Part shown: positions 38,468 to 49,807 of the stretch, piece by piece
Numbering within the stretch: position 1 is the first letter of the stretch
Layout of the letters: every line of letters begins with the position of its first letter
Assembly (NCBI GenBank): GCA_033439265.1
Contig: JAVTVX010000010.1
Span: 8,060,001 to 8,124,000, forward strand
Reading direction: 5' to 3'
From: Dillenia suffruticosa
Taxonomy: Eukaryota; Streptophyta; Magnoliopsida; Dilleniales; Dilleniaceae
Length of the DNA stretch: 64,000 nt
Made by a program: the position numbers and the translations under genes
The notes under the pieces: model-generated
Databases searched by the model: none
Seen by the model: the letters and a program-made list of their open reading frames with translations, nothing else
Told to the model about the DNA's origin: nothing

Positions 38468-41191
38468 CTAGTTGGAGGGCTCAGGCTGGAATGAACTTGA
38501 AAGGTCAAAGAAGGCTGTTTTAATTTTTTCTTTCATGTATGGCCTATCGGTCCTTTTACATGAACAGTCACCCTTCTTGAAAAAATGGAAGCAGCCCCCT
38601 TTCAGTATTATCTCCCTATCAACCAATCCAGAGACAGTCTTCATAAATTCATGGCAGTCGAAACTTATACCCCGGTTCTTAATAATGCGTATAGCAGCTC
38701 TTGATGGCGTACTAAGAAGACCAAATGCTAGGGCCAACTTGTCACTGTCATACAATCTGTTCTCATTTTTCTTGTGCGAGTACCCAAGATTCTCAAGCTT
38801 CAGTATCAGAGATTCTATCTTCTGATGAATCAGATGTATCTGTGGATGTGATCTGTCACCAGCAACGAAGTGATGAATCTCATTTCGTACCTCTACCCAA
38901 CTCCGATCTGGACTTGTTTTCAACCCTCTCTCTCTCATCAATCTGCGTGTTTTTTCACCTAAATCCAGCCGGCCAACATGATCATACAATTCTGCAAGCA
39001 GAACATAGAACACAGGATCATAAGGGTCAAGTTTGAGACCTTCACTCGCCATCTCTTCCGCTAGAGTTACATGGCCATATGATCTGCAGGCAGCTAATAA
39101 TGTTTTATATATCAGAGCATTTGGTTTGAGAGGCATTGTATTTATCACATCCACAGCCTCATGCAGGCGGGCAGCTCGGCCTAGAAGATCCACTAGACAG
39201 ACATAGTGATCCAAGTGTGGCACCATATTATGTACTTTCAACATTGATTGGAAATACTCCAGCCCCAGATCAGGGAAACCACCGGAACTACAAGAAGAAA
39301 GCACCAGAGAAAATGTAACTGAATCAGGTTTGACACCTGCCAACTGCATATCTTCAAAGGTTCTGACAGCATGATCAAAATGCCCATAAGATGCAGATCC
39401 CTGTATCAACCCATTCCAAGACACAACATCTGGATCGTTTATGTCCTCAAAAGCCTTCCAAGTATCTTCCATGAGGCCACATTTGCCATACAAGTTGACC
39501 AGGCCATTTGAGACGGATACATAGCTGCCCAGGCCAGATTTGAAGGAGTAACAGTGAAGTAGTTTCCCCGGTTCCACTGCGGTGAGGCTGGCCGATGCAG
39601 ATAAGAAGCTGGCCATGCTAAACCCATCCATCTTAATATTATCTGAGCACATAGAACTGATGATGCTTAATGACATCTTGTGATGACCCAATTGATTTAG
39701 TCTTGTGGCTAAACTTGTGTATGTTATGGCATCACGATGACTCATCCTACCAATGATGAGCCAAGCATCATCCATCTGCCCTAGTCCAGCATAAGCATCG
39801 ACAAGAGCATTTCCAACATTTATATCATCATTGGCCTTAGTTTTAATCACAAGCCCATGAAGCTTCTCTGTTTGAGCTTTAGACCTAATTTTACTGCAAG
39901 CCCCTAAGATGGTAGAGAGAGTATATGAGTTTGGTTTTACCCCTGCTGCTACCATATCCATGAATGCCGTCAAGGAGTCCTCCTCAAACCCATGTTCAGA
40001 AAGTCCCGTGATTAGAGAGGTCCAAGAAATGACATTTGGTGAACTTATCCCATTAAATGCCCTGATAGCGTCTTCAGTCATATCAGAGCACTTCATGTAC
40101 ATGTCAACAAGTGAATTTCCAACATGCACATTATTCTCCAAACCTAGAATCGTTACCTGTGAGTGAATCTGTTTTGCAAGTTCCAGGGCACGTAATGATG
40201 AACACCCGCTTACGATCACAGAATAAGTAAAGTCATTAGGTGAAATCCCATAAAACTTCATCTCCTGGAATCTAGCAATAGCATCCCTCAAGTTTGCATT
40301 TTGACAGAAACCAGATATAATAGCAGTCCACAACGACACATCATATTCATCAGTCTGATTTACCACCTTCAGAGCATCCTCCATCTTTTGGCATTTGCCA
40401 TAGACATCGACGAGTGCTGTCTTTAAAAACACATTAAGATCAACTCCCCAAATTATCAAGTGGGCATGGACTAACTTCACGTGGTCCAAACCAAAATGAC
40501 TAGAAGCACCTAAAAGCTTCACAAAAGTGAACTCGTTCGGACTTACCCCAGCTCTAATCATGTCAAAATAAAGATATAAAGCTTCATGGTACCGCTGACT
40601 CTGAATAAGTGAAGAGATCATTGTTGTCCAAGTAAAAACATCACCAGCATTCATAGGCGCAAATAACTTTTGGGCTTCCTGAACATAGTCGCACTTGGAG
40701 TACAAATTAATCAGTGCACTACACAAAACCTCATTCGCCTCAAATCCAAGCTTTACCATATACGTATGAACCCGAGCTCCCCAATAACAATCCTCAACCG
40801 CAGAACACGATCTCAAGACGCTCGAGAGCGTAAATTCATTAGGACACTGCCCAAAAACAACCATCTGACCAAACAATTCAACAACGTTGTCATGACACCC
40901 ACTCTTGGCATAAGCAGACAACATTCCTGTCCAGGACACAACATCCCTATAAGGCATTTCGTCGAAAAACTGGCGTGCTTGTCGCACTCCAAAGCATTTT
41001 GCGTAAAGGGTTAGTAAATTGTTGTTCAAAAACAACTGATCTTGAAGACACAACTTCAGTATTGGACTGTGCACGCAAACACCCTCTTTCAAAGACCTTG
41101 AGCTGCAAAGAGAAATAAGCGGCAAACATGTTTCTCCCAAAAAGGTCAGTTCATTTGTACTGAAACATTTCGAGAGTGTTCTCCATATCAT
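38468..41191 (-). CDS. Pentatricopeptide repeat protein, PLS class with degenerate DYW domain
   Basis: RNA-binding protein of the plant organelle RNA-editing/processing family, expected in chloroplast or mitochondrion. Intronless, 907 aa from the first ATG at 41191; the open frame extends upstream to 41218 but has no earlier ATG before a stop. About 20 PPR motifs fill residues ~20-670 (repeats with NALVDAY, DVVSWTGML, PNEFTLSSVLRSCS patterns), then E/E+ segments (~670-770) and a DYW-like domain (~763-880). In the DYW domain the deaminase HxE box reads D-S-D (about 815-817), the first Cys of the C-x-x-C-H zinc site is Ser (SFDCH, 843-847), and the end reads GDCSCKRTD with no DYW tripeptide plus a ~28-residue tail. 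It should therefore not be an active cytidine deaminase and may act through RNA binding. From memory it most resembles the Arabidopsis At5g52850 protein (annotated as chloroplastic); that match needs a search. Confidence 0.93.
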   Translation of the reverse strand: MIWRTLSKCFSTNELTFLGETCLPLISLCSSRSLKEGVCVHSPILKLCLQDQLFLNNNLLTLYAKCFGVRQARQFFDEMPYRDVVSWTGMLSAYAKSGCHDNVVELFGQMVVFGQCPNEFTLSSVLRSCSAVEDCYWGARVHTYMVKLGFEANEVLCSALINLYSKCDYVQEAQKLFAPMNAGDVFTWTTMISSLIQSQRYHEALYLYFDMIRAGVSPNEFTFVKLLGASSHFGLDHVKLVHAHLIIWGVDLNVFLKTALVDVYGKCQKMEDALKVVNQTDEYDVSLWTAIISGFCQNANLRDAIARFQEMKFYGISPNDFTYSVIVSGCSSLRALELAKQIHSQVTILGLENNVHVGNSLVDMYMKCSDMTEDAIRAFNGISSPNVISWTSLITGLSEHGFEEDSLTAFMDMVAAGVKPNSYTLSTILGACSKIRSKAQTEKLHGLVIKTKANDDINVGNALVDAYAGLGQMDDAWLIIGRMSHRDAITYTSLATRLNQLGHHKMSLSIISSMCSDNIKMDGFSMASFLSASASLTAVEPGKLLHCYSFKSGLGSYVSVSNGLVNLYGKCGLMEDTWKAFEDINDPDVVSWNGLIQGSASYGHFDHAVRTFEDMQLAGVKPDSVTFSLVLSSCSSGGFPDLGLEYFQSMLKVHNMVPHLDHYVCLVDLLGRAARLHEAVDVINTMPLKPNALIYKTLLAACRSYGHVTLAEEMASEGLKLDPYDPVFYVLLAELYDHVGRLDLGEKTRRLMRERGLKTSPDRSWVEVRNEIHHFVAGDRSHPQIHLIHQKIESLILKLENLGYSHKKNENRLYDSDKLALAFGLLSTPSRAAIRIIKNRGISFDCHEFMKTVSGLVDREIILKGGCFHFFKKGDCSCKRTDRPYMKEKIKTAFFDLSSSFQPEPSN

Positions 41192-42374
41192 ATCTACACC
41201 TTGTTGGTTGGTTGCCAAGTGTGTATGGAATGGATCTGCTGTAATTTTAGATACCCATTAGCCAAAAGAGGGTTCTTAATTCAAATATCGAGGAATAGCC
41301 TGGTTCTTGCTTGATTGCATTTTGGCTTGGACCAGTTTTTTTTATTCGGGTGAGACTAGGAAGTGCACGGCTTACTTCTCGACCGGTCGCGGATGTATCC
41401 TATTCAGCCATCAATCGCGGCGAGAACCGCTACGTTTTCACATTACAATTTTTTTTTTTTTTTTTTTTTTTTGTGTCTGTTGTTTCCCATTTTTCTTTTT
41501 TCATTGACAAGTCACGAGATGCTTACTTGGTCTGCATGAGTGATGTTCAGTGAAAAATTAAGTTTTGAGCTTCATTGATGTTGCATGTTAGTGTATGTGG
41601 ACATATTTTAACCAAATTAAAGAATTAGAATTAAATTAATCAAATCAATTTTTATTATAAATTGTTCAAACTATGAATATGTAAACCATTATGTAGACGT
41701 CGTACAAAACTTATCGTGTGTATCAACCAATTGAAAATTTTAATTACATTATAAGTTGATGCATGGAAATAGATTAAATCAAATCATAATTATTTGCTCT
41801 CTTGCTTCTTATGTTAATTAAGCTTAATCAAATTGAGTTCAATTTTAAAGTTATTATTAAATTAGTCGAGAATTTTTATATATTAAATATTTTAATTTCT
41901 TTAATTATAATTTGTATAATACAAGAATTGAATTTGAGATTGTTGAAATTTAAATTCAGATTTTTGTATTTTCATACATAAAATGTAATAATAATTTCTC
42001 AAGATTTTGAGATTGAATCACTAACCTTTATTGATATAACTATTACAGATGGAGCAGTTTTTATTTTCACAATCTAAATCTTCAAATTCAATTCTTGTAT
42101 TATACAAATTATAATTAAATAAATTAAATTATTTAATATATACGTGAATGATGTTTTTGTTTCACCAACCTTTTTTTTTTTTTTTTACTCTTTTCTTTAC
42201 CACCTCTTTCAAAAGGCAAATACTCATAGAAAACTACTTTCCCTTTATCTTTTGTTTGAATTCAAAATTTGAGTTAGGTCAGATCAAACTCTCATAGGCG
42301 ATTTGACATCCATTTTCTAATAGAGATTAAATAATGTGACAATTGATAATAAATCAAGTTTAAGCAAAGTATGG
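41192..42374. other. PPR upstream region and AT-rich spacer
   Basis: Nearest the PPR gene (41192-41450) sequence is of mixed composition and probably holds its promoter and 5' UTR, but no clear TATA box can be named. A poly-T run lies near 41451-41472 and another at about 42170-42187. The spacer includes the inverted repeat listed separately. Confidence 0.5.
41876..42141. repeat. Inverted repeat, ~65-bp arms with ~130-bp spacer
   Basis: 41876-41941 and 42071-42141 are reverse complements with few mismatches, sharing ATTATAATTTGTATAATAC and CAAGAATTGAATTTGA. The RNA or single strand could form a long AT-rich hairpin. No flanking duplication was recognised, so it may be a MITE remnant or a simple inverted duplication. 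Confidence 0.8.
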
Positions 42375-42629
42375 TGAGTTAAATTAAAGACCAAGAATTT
42401 GATTGAATGGCCCAATGAATCCCCTTTGGTTCTTATTTCATTCAATAAAGAGATGAATATACAATAATCAAATGCTACTTTTCAGAATTACAACATCCTA
42501 GACCAATTTCTCTCTTTCTTACAACTATATAATCTAATTATGAAAGTATAGGTCAAAATATAGTTAGAAAATGTCAGCTTTACAGGATAATGAGCTGTAC
42601 AAGATAGAGTTTTGCTATATATGGAAACA
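42375..42629 (-). repeat. 3' LTR of minus-strand copia
   Basis: 255 bp; plus-strand ends TGAGTTAAATTAAAG and GGAAACA; next to the polypurine tract at its inner side. Confidence 0.8.
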
Positions 42630-42641
42630 TCCCCCCTCAAA

Positions 42642-44030
42642 TTGATGTTGGGTAATCAAGAAGCATCAACTTGCCAACACGACATTGATGACACTGTAGA
42701 GTAAGAGACTTGGTAAGAATATCAACAATCTGCAAAGTTGTGGAAACATGTAGAAGAGAAACAACAGAGTATTTTTAGCTTCTCAAATATAATGACAATT
42801 TACTTCAATATGTTTGGTGTGCTCATAGTAGACAGGATTAGTAATAATCTAAATAGCAATAGTATTATCTACATGAAAGGGAGTGGGATTAGATTGAGGA
42901 ATCCAAACTTAGCCAACAAACCCCTTAGCCAAGTAATCTTAGGGCATGCAGCCAACATAGCATGATATTCAGATTCAGTGGAAGATATAAAGCATCGATC
43001 TTGTTTCTTACTCTTCTATGATATTAAAGAACTCCCAAGAAACATGTACTAACCTATAATAGAGAGATAAGTATTTGGACAACTGGCCCAATTGGCATCG
43101 CTATAAGCAATAAGGTGCTTTGAAGACCCAACAAAAAAGAATAAACCATGAGATGAAGTACCCCAAAGATAGTGGATGATGCGACGAAGTGTAGCCAATT
43201 GATGGTAGCAGGGTGAGTGCATAAACTGACTAACTTGTTGGATAGTAAAAGAGATGTCAAGTCTAGTGATAGTCTAGCTCTCCCTCTTTAGCATGGTACT
43301 TGACATTTATCTCCAAAGGAGTCAATCGATGCAGAATCTTGAAGGCCAGCCAAAGAAATTAACTCTTGGGTATATTTATGTTGATGTAGAAATAGACCTA
43401 ATTGTCTAGAATAAACTTCCAACCCCAAAAAGTATGTAAGATTACCAAGTTCCTTCATATGAAATGAATCTCGAAGGTGTTGTTGAATCTGAGTAATTAA
43501 TAAAGAATCCGTTTATGTTATAACAATATCATCAATATAGACCAAAAGAATGACAATCCTAGTCAAAATTTTATGTAGAAATAAAGAAGAGTCATATTGA
43601 CTTTGGACAAACTTAAACTGAAGCAAGTAATCAGAACTTCTCAAATCATGCTTGGGGAACTTATTTTAAACCATACATTGAGGGATTCGACTTACAAACT
43701 TTGGAGGTATAAGAGGAAAATAAATCAAAAGGGGGTGTCATGTAGATATTTTCTTTGAGATTACCTTGGAGAAAAGCATTTTTGATATCCATTTGTCAAA
43801 GCGGCCAACCTTGTGAAGTTGCAATTGCAAGAATTGTCCACAAAGCAGTCATCTTAGCTACAGGGGTATATGTCTCCTCATAGTCGACCCCATACTCTTG
43901 TCGTTTACCTAGAGAAGCCAATCTGGCCTTATAGCATGCTAGAGTCCCATCTGAGTAAAGTTTGAGCGAGTAAACCCACTTACACCCAATAGGTTTGATT
44001 TTGCGTGGATATGGAACAATATTTGACATA
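42642..44030 (-). pseudogene. Copia RT and RNase H remnant
   Basis: The minus-strand frame from 44029 reads KPIGCKWVYSLK, YKARLASLG, YEETYTPVAKM, the classic RT start. After stops, LVYIDDIVI near 43540 preserves the catalytic D-D pair, followed by MKELGNLTYFLG near 43450. The RNase H region (ASSTIFGVLHLM frame, SYSDANWASC-like at about 43070-43100, LTKKQDRC-like near 43000) is also broken by stops. Confidence 0.86.
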
Positions 44031-44071
44031 TGATTATCCTAAAGAGTTTGAAATTCCTCTTGCATAGTTTG

Positions 44072-45628
44072 CTACCAACACTCATGCTTAACGGCCTGTG
44101 AGTAAGAAAATGGAACCGCAATAGAGGATAATGTAGCACTAAATGATGTATGATAATTGTCATACCTATTAGGAGGACCAGAGACTCTGTTAGAGCGTCT
44201 TAACATAAGCAAAGTAGGATCAGATGGTGGATTCAGATTATGAATGGGTGGTGGTGAACTACGACATTCATGCACATATCCAGGATTGAATTGATTAAAA
44301 GAAAATGACAATTTATCAAAACCAGATAGAATAGCAATATTAGGGGATAACTGCTCATAAGTTGGAAAGAAATATTGAATTGCAAAGAAAAAAACATTAT
44401 GAGTGCAAAGAAAACAATATTATGAGAAACACAGAGCTTCTTAGAAGAAAAATCATAGCAATGAAAACCTTTGTGATTGGAACTATATCCCACAAAAGCA
44501 CATTTAGCAGATTGAGTAGATAATTTATTATATTCATGAGGAGGTAAATGAACGAAACAAACACAACCCAATGTATGAAGGTACCCATACTGAGGATATT
44601 TTTATAAAGACAAAAATAAGGAGACTCAGGATGTAGAATTTGAGAGGGCAGTCGATTAATAAGATAAATAGCTATAGATAAAGCTTCAACCGAGAAACTA
44701 AGTATAATGGAAGCTTCACGTAACAAAGTACGAGCAACTTCTAAACGATGACAACTTTTTCATTTTGCCACACCGTTTTGTTAAGATGTATGTAGACAAG
44801 AACCTTAAGAAATAATACATTTTTCACGCAAAAAAAAAAATCATGAAATGCATTAGACAAGTATTCTCCACAAGAATCAAATCGAAGAATTTTAATGATA
44901 GCAGAAAATTGAGTTTCAACATATGTAACAAAAGTCCTAAAAACCAAGAAAACCTCATATTTGGACCAAAAAAATAAATTCAAGTAAATCAACTATACTT
45001 ATCAATAAATGTTACAAAGAATTTATAATGAGTATGAGAAATAACAAGAGTGATTCCCTAAATATCACTATGTATAATATCAAAATATTTATCGCATGAC
45101 TATTAGTAATAGGAAAAGGAAGAATTGTACTTTTGGCCAATTTGCAAGTTGAACGGTCAAAAGAAAGATGTGAAAATTGAGCATTATTGCCTAATAAACT
45201 AGATTTCAACAAATAGGGCAATATAACAGAATTGGGGTGTCCTAAATGTTTATGCCATACATCACTTTTATTAACAATAGTAGAATAAGCCAAAGAAACA
45301 TGACTAGGAATGGAAATATGCAGAGGAAACAAACGTCCAACTTTAGACCCCTTTGTAGTCATTGTCCCCGATACCTGATCCTACACAACACACCCATCAT
45401 GAGATGCACAACACATCCATCATGAAAAAAATGATCATTCTCATTTTCTACTAATGGGCCAGCTGAAAGAAGATTATCAAAAAGTCCAGGTGATACAAAA
45501 ACATTATTGAAAGTTGGAGTAATATCACCAACAACAATGATGGGCAAATTGTCTCCATTAGCAACTTTAATATCATCCAAGCCATTATATGGGTGAACAT
45601 TCTTTAGCAAATTAGATGAACTTGTCAT
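44072..45628 (-). pseudogene. Copia protease/integrase region remnant
   Basis: From high to low coordinates: a post-protease stretch with VANGDNLPI near 45560 and VSPGLFDNLLSAG near 45490; GAG-pre-integrase DVWHKHLGHPN near 45265-45235 and CKLAKS near 45140; integrase core fragments near 45060-44740 (RFDSCGEYLS near 44880); and ASIILSFSVEALSIAIYLINRLPS near 44700-44640. Stops separate the pieces. Confidence 0.85.
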
Positions 45629-45789
45629 GTGATTTGTTGCCGTAAAATTAAGAAATCAAAGCTTAGGCAAAGAATTACCCTTACCTTGAAGCCCCAAAAC
45701 TCACAAGGCTGAAGCTATCATGTGTTGCACCATTTCAGGAGTAAGTATAGTAGATTGAGCATTTTTATTGACTACTAGCATAATTGAGG

Positions 45790-46693
45790 ACTCATTTTGG
45801 ACATATCAGTAGAAGGGCTGCTAACAGTTGCTTGAAATGTAGCGGTTTGGTGATTTTGAGGACGAATTCTACACTCTTTGATTATGTGCCCTTACCTTTT
45901 GCAATAATTGTAAAATTTCTTGGTACAATTTGTAGTAATATACTTATAATTCTTGCAACTAAAATGATGAACTTTACTCATATTTCTACCCTTGCCTTTT
46001 CTGTGAGCAGAAAATGCCATGTGTGCTATAGTTATTCTCTGCTGTTCAAGAGTGGTTTGTGTAAGAAGACATTGTTCTTCACCTGTAATTTACTGAAGCA
46101 CACCTCCAAGATAGGAGGAGAATGATGATTCATCAAATTAGAGCGAGCATTTTCAAAATCTGATCATAGCTTCATTAAGAACTGATCACACTTAATCTCA
46201 TAAGCAGCCAATACATCAGCAAGAGAATTTTTAGATACTTCAACACAAATTATATCTGAATATTCAGTCCATAAATTTTGAAAATCAAAAAAATAATCCT
46301 GAATCAATAGACTCCTCTTTATATAGTTTGCAATCTCACACTCCAACTAAAATCTGCTTGCTGAATTTGTTTGATTGTAAAGCTTCTTCAAATATTCTTA
46401 CATTGCTTGAGCAGTTTTGTAGGGCGAAAATTAAGAACAATTTGAGAATCACAAGAGCCGGTAATCCAAGACATCACCCTTGCATCTTTGACGATCTTCC
46501 ATTAGGTCAATTGAGTAGCATTTGTTAGAGCTAAATTTGTGCTATCAATATGCCTGCATAATTCTTTTCCAGTCACGTACAATCGGAATTGAAATTCCCA
46601 TGCTGAATAATTCATTCCTGTGAATTTAACACAAAATTCAGAGTTGCTACTAGCCATTTCCAGAATAAAACTATTCATAGATAAGCGACACAA
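45790..46693 (-). pseudogene. Copia gag remnant with CCHC knuckle
   Basis: Starts near 46660 (MASSNSEFCVKFTGMNYSAW, the usual gag opening with F-x-G-x-N-Y-x-x-W). UBN2-type sequence follows (KRSLLIQDYFFDFQNLWTEY at about 46310-46250). A shifted frame near 45935-45860 shows CxxC...GHIIKEC, a CCHC knuckle. Frameshifts separate these pieces. Confidence 0.85.
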
Positions 46694-46797
46694 AAATTAG
46701 CAAAATACATGAACTTCCTTTCCACCTAAATTTAATCTGCTATAACCTAAGAATAACCAGAAATATCATAACTTTTAATATCTAGGCTTTGATACAA

Positions 46798-47067
46798 TAT
46801 TAAATTTAAGACCAAGAATTTGATTAAATGGCTCGATAAATCCCCCTTTGGTTCTAATTCATTTAATAAGCAGATGAATATATAGTAATCAAAGGCCGAT
46901 ATTCAGAATTACAATATCCTAGATTGTTTTTTCTCTCTCACACTAATTTTTCTCTTTCTCACAATTATACAATTTAATTATGGAATTACAGATCAAAAGA
47001 CAATTAGAAAAGATTAGTCATACAGGAGAATGAGTTGTGCAAGATAGAGCTTTGTTATATATGATCT
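46798..47067 (-). repeat. 5' LTR of minus-strand copia
   Basis: About 270 bp, similar to 42375-42629; the outer end is eroded so the last bases are uncertain. Confidence 0.78.
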
Positions 47068-47539
47068 AGCTTTTAGTTTGTCTTCACCTTTAGTTGCTAA
47101 AATAATACAAAATAAACTTTGCTAATAATGAAAATGTAAACATTTTTTTTTTTGTGAATTTAATTTGTGAATTAACACACAACAAGCTAAAATATAAATT
47201 TTTCTTATTTGAGTTGTATCACTTTACCCTATTTTTTATTTAAATTTTGATTTAAAAATAACAAAATTTGATAAATAATATTTTAATCAAGAATTGTCTT
47301 GTTAATCTTCTATCAGCCCATATTTTGTAAGAAAAGACATGCAAGGATCATTGTTATTTAAATATTTCATGGATCAAATTTTAGTGTACATTTTCAAGTG
47401 TGTATGCAAGTTACTGTTAGGTGATTTTTTATTATTATTATTATTTTTTTTTGTTTATGAACATATCTTATTCTTTTATAAATTTTTATTTCCCATAAAC
47501 TCTAAATTTTAAATTAAAGTTAATAGAATACAGACCATT
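47068..47539. other. AT-rich spacer between copia and the large CACTA-type element
   Basis: No gene or repeat recognised apart from short T and TTA runs near 47430-47450. Confidence 0.5.
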
Positions 47540-47785
47540 CACTACAAAATTAAATCCCTATGCCCACTTTATTATCGGTAACCTTTAACAACGGTTTTTT
47601 CTTGCTTATGCAGACGTCTTTTACAAAACCGTAGGGAAAAAAACACATTTTTCAACAGTTTAAATTATAACGTCGATAAAAGTTTATGAACCGTGAGTAA
47701 AATTAACACAGCCGTCGGTAAAAATAATATTCAATTTCTAATGGCTATTATTTGTCGGTAAATATAATATTTTTAGGGATGGGTT
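47540..47785 (+). repeat. CACTA-type terminus and subterminal repeats
   Basis: CACTACAAAAT at 47540-47550, then spaced words CGGTAACC, CGTAGGGAAA, CGTCGATAAAAG, CCGTCGGTAAAAATA, TGTCGGTAAATATAA, in direct and inverted orientation. This is the expected subterminal layout for CACTA transposase binding. Confidence 0.72.
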
Positions 47786-47929
47786 GAAAATAATCTGACT
47801 CTGTTTTTAGGGTCTACTGGATCTATTTAACCATACATAAATGATAATGATAATTGAAAATGCTATATACAATTATAATTATAACGGTTTTAGTTTATAT
47901 ATATTTATATAATTTTTAGGAACAATAAA

Positions 47930-48180
47930 ATTTTAGAGTTAATATAAAATGGGTAATTTATAATGTGTATTGTAATAAGTTATAAGTTATAACATGATAA
48001 GCAATGGTAATAACCTAGTGGTAAGATGTTATAACACGGTAATAAGTCTGCTATAATAAGTAATGGTAACAAATGATAATGGTAAGATGATATAACATGG
48101 TAAGATGGTAAGATATTATAACTTGTGATAAATAGTGTAATAACTTGTGATAATTCTGTGAGTATAAAAAAAATTAGAAT
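47930..48180. repeat. GTAATAAGT-type degenerate minisatellite, block 1
   Basis: Irregular repeats of TGGTAATAAG, GGTAAGATG and TTATAACATGGTAAG. The same words recur at 49560-49745 and 61385-62190, and in inverted orientation at 53517-53795. Confidence 0.7.
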
Positions 48181-48349
48181 TACTATTTTCTAATAATATT
48201 ACTGTAATATTATTATAAATTATAAATTATTAGAATTATTTTGAGATACACAATATACTAATAATATTACTGTAGATATTATTATAAATTATAAATTATT
48301 GGAGAATATATGTTAGTTAATATTAATTTAAATTCTCTTATATTAACAA

Positions 48350-49030
48350 TTTAAAAAATTTAAATATTTTTGTATAGAAAAAAAAAGAAATAAGAAAAAT
48401 AGAAAAATATTTTTGTATAGAAAAAAAAAAGAAATAAGAAAAATAGAAAAAAGTGTGGAAGGTTGAATGGAAAAAGAATAAAAAAATGAAACGTGGGAAA
48501 TGTAGAGAGTAAGAAAAAAACAAAAAAAGGGAAAAAGGCCACGTGGTGGTTGCAAGCGCTTGGCCCACGGCTGCAACCGAACTCACGGGGATTGCGAACA
48601 CCCCTGTGTGCGGTTGCATCCGTGTGCCCCGCGCCTGCAACTGCATGAGCGCTCTAATTCCTAGCACCCCGCGGGCGCTTGCAACCACGTAGGGAGCGGT
48701 TGCAACCGCGGGGCATTACTATGCCCTTTTTTTATTTTTTTATTTTTTGATTTCTTCTTTCTTTTTTTTTTTTTACTTCTTTTTTTCACATATTTATTTT
48801 TTGCTTTTGTTTTTTTTTTTTACTTTTTTTTTTACCCTTCACCATTCTTTTTTATTTTTTTTTCCATTTTTTTTACCCTTCACCTTCGGTTTATTTAACT
48901 TTTTTTTTTGTTTCTTCTTCTTTTGCTTTTTCCTTTTTTTTTTACTTTCTATTTTTTTTACTGTCTTTTTATTCCTTTTTTTCACTATTACAAGTGTTTT
49001 TATTCAATTTTTTTCCACTATTACAAAATG
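48350..49030. other. A-rich arm, GC-rich palindromic island, T-rich arm
   Basis: 48350-48535 is strongly A-rich on the plus strand and includes two near-identical ~55-bp copies of a TTTTTGTATAGAAAAAAAAA unit. 48537-48717 is GC-rich and internally palindromic: ACGTGGTGGTTGCAAGCGC at its left pairs with GCGCTTGCAACCACGT at 48675-48690, and GCGGTTGCAACCGC at its right end is a palindrome itself. 48720-49030 is strongly T-rich. Long frames here (Phe-rich) are composition artefacts. Confidence 0.75.
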
Positions 49031-49807
49031 GAAGAATGAGAGAAATATATTGGTGGAATGATACATTAATTATCAATATTATATAATTTAATATAAATTC
49101 AAAAAAAAAAAACAGTTATTTAATTTACAAATTTATCTTTTTAACATAACTCTACCATAAAATCTTTAATATTCTGTAAAAAATAATTTTCTAATTTAAT
49201 CAATTTTTTTTTCATGCCAAAATTTTTGTTTATTTATTCCAATTTAATTATTTTTTACCAAAAAAATTAATTAATTTTAGACAAGCACTAAAAAATTTTA
49301 TCATTTTATTTCAAAGAAAAGAAAAGAAAAAAAATTTAATCGTTTTATTTCAAATTTAACAAACAAGTGCTAACAAATAGAATTTATATAAACTATTTGA
49401 TAAATAAATAAATTAAAAAAATAAATTAAAACAGTAAAAAATCTATATATTTAATACAAAATTATCTAAAAAATATATATTGTTGTAATCATTTATAAAT
49501 AATGAAAATAATGAAAAGTTGAATAAGAAAAAGATAAGAAAAAAGGGTGGGAGGTTATAAGTAATAGAGAAAAAATTTAAAATTACAAGGTAATAAGTAA
49601 TAATAATAAGTAATAAGTAATAATAATGGTGATAAGTTATGATAAAAAAGTTGATTTTGAGTGATGTAACCGTAAGTAAGTAAGTAAAGTAAGTAGTAAT
49701 AAGTGGTAAATAAGTAAGTGGTAATTAATAAATAACTAATAAAATATAGTAAATTTATTGCTAAGAAGAGAAAAATTGGATTTATAAAGAGTTTTTATAC
49801 AACAATT
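49031..49807. other. AT-rich spacer with GTAATAAGT minisatellite, block 2
   Basis: Downstream flank of the protease gene. 49560-49745 holds repeated AAGTAATAATAAGTAATA and AAGTAAGTAAG words. No gene. Confidence 0.6.

Larger units (their letters stand above)
42375..47067 (-). mobile_element. Ty1/copia LTR retrotransposon, degenerate
   Basis: 4.7 kb on the minus strand. Short similar LTRs lie at 42375-42629 and 46798-47067 (shared GACCAAGAATTTGATT, TTCAGAATTACAA, GCAAGATAGAG-like words). The primer-binding site is at about 46785-46797 (TTGTATCAAAGCC on the minus strand) and the purine tract TTTGAGGGGGGA lies at about 42630-42641. Between them, gag, zinc knuckle, integrase, RT and RNase H remnants follow in copia order. 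No clean target duplication was found. Confidence 0.9.

Noticed and set aside
38472..41014. Open frames antisense to the PPR gene
   Set aside because: Shadow frames of a long conserved coding sequence on the other strand.
48338..49061. Several Phe/Leu-rich open frames resembling membrane proteins
   Set aside because: They come from A-rich and T-rich low-complexity DNA; no real domain, start context or partner exon.
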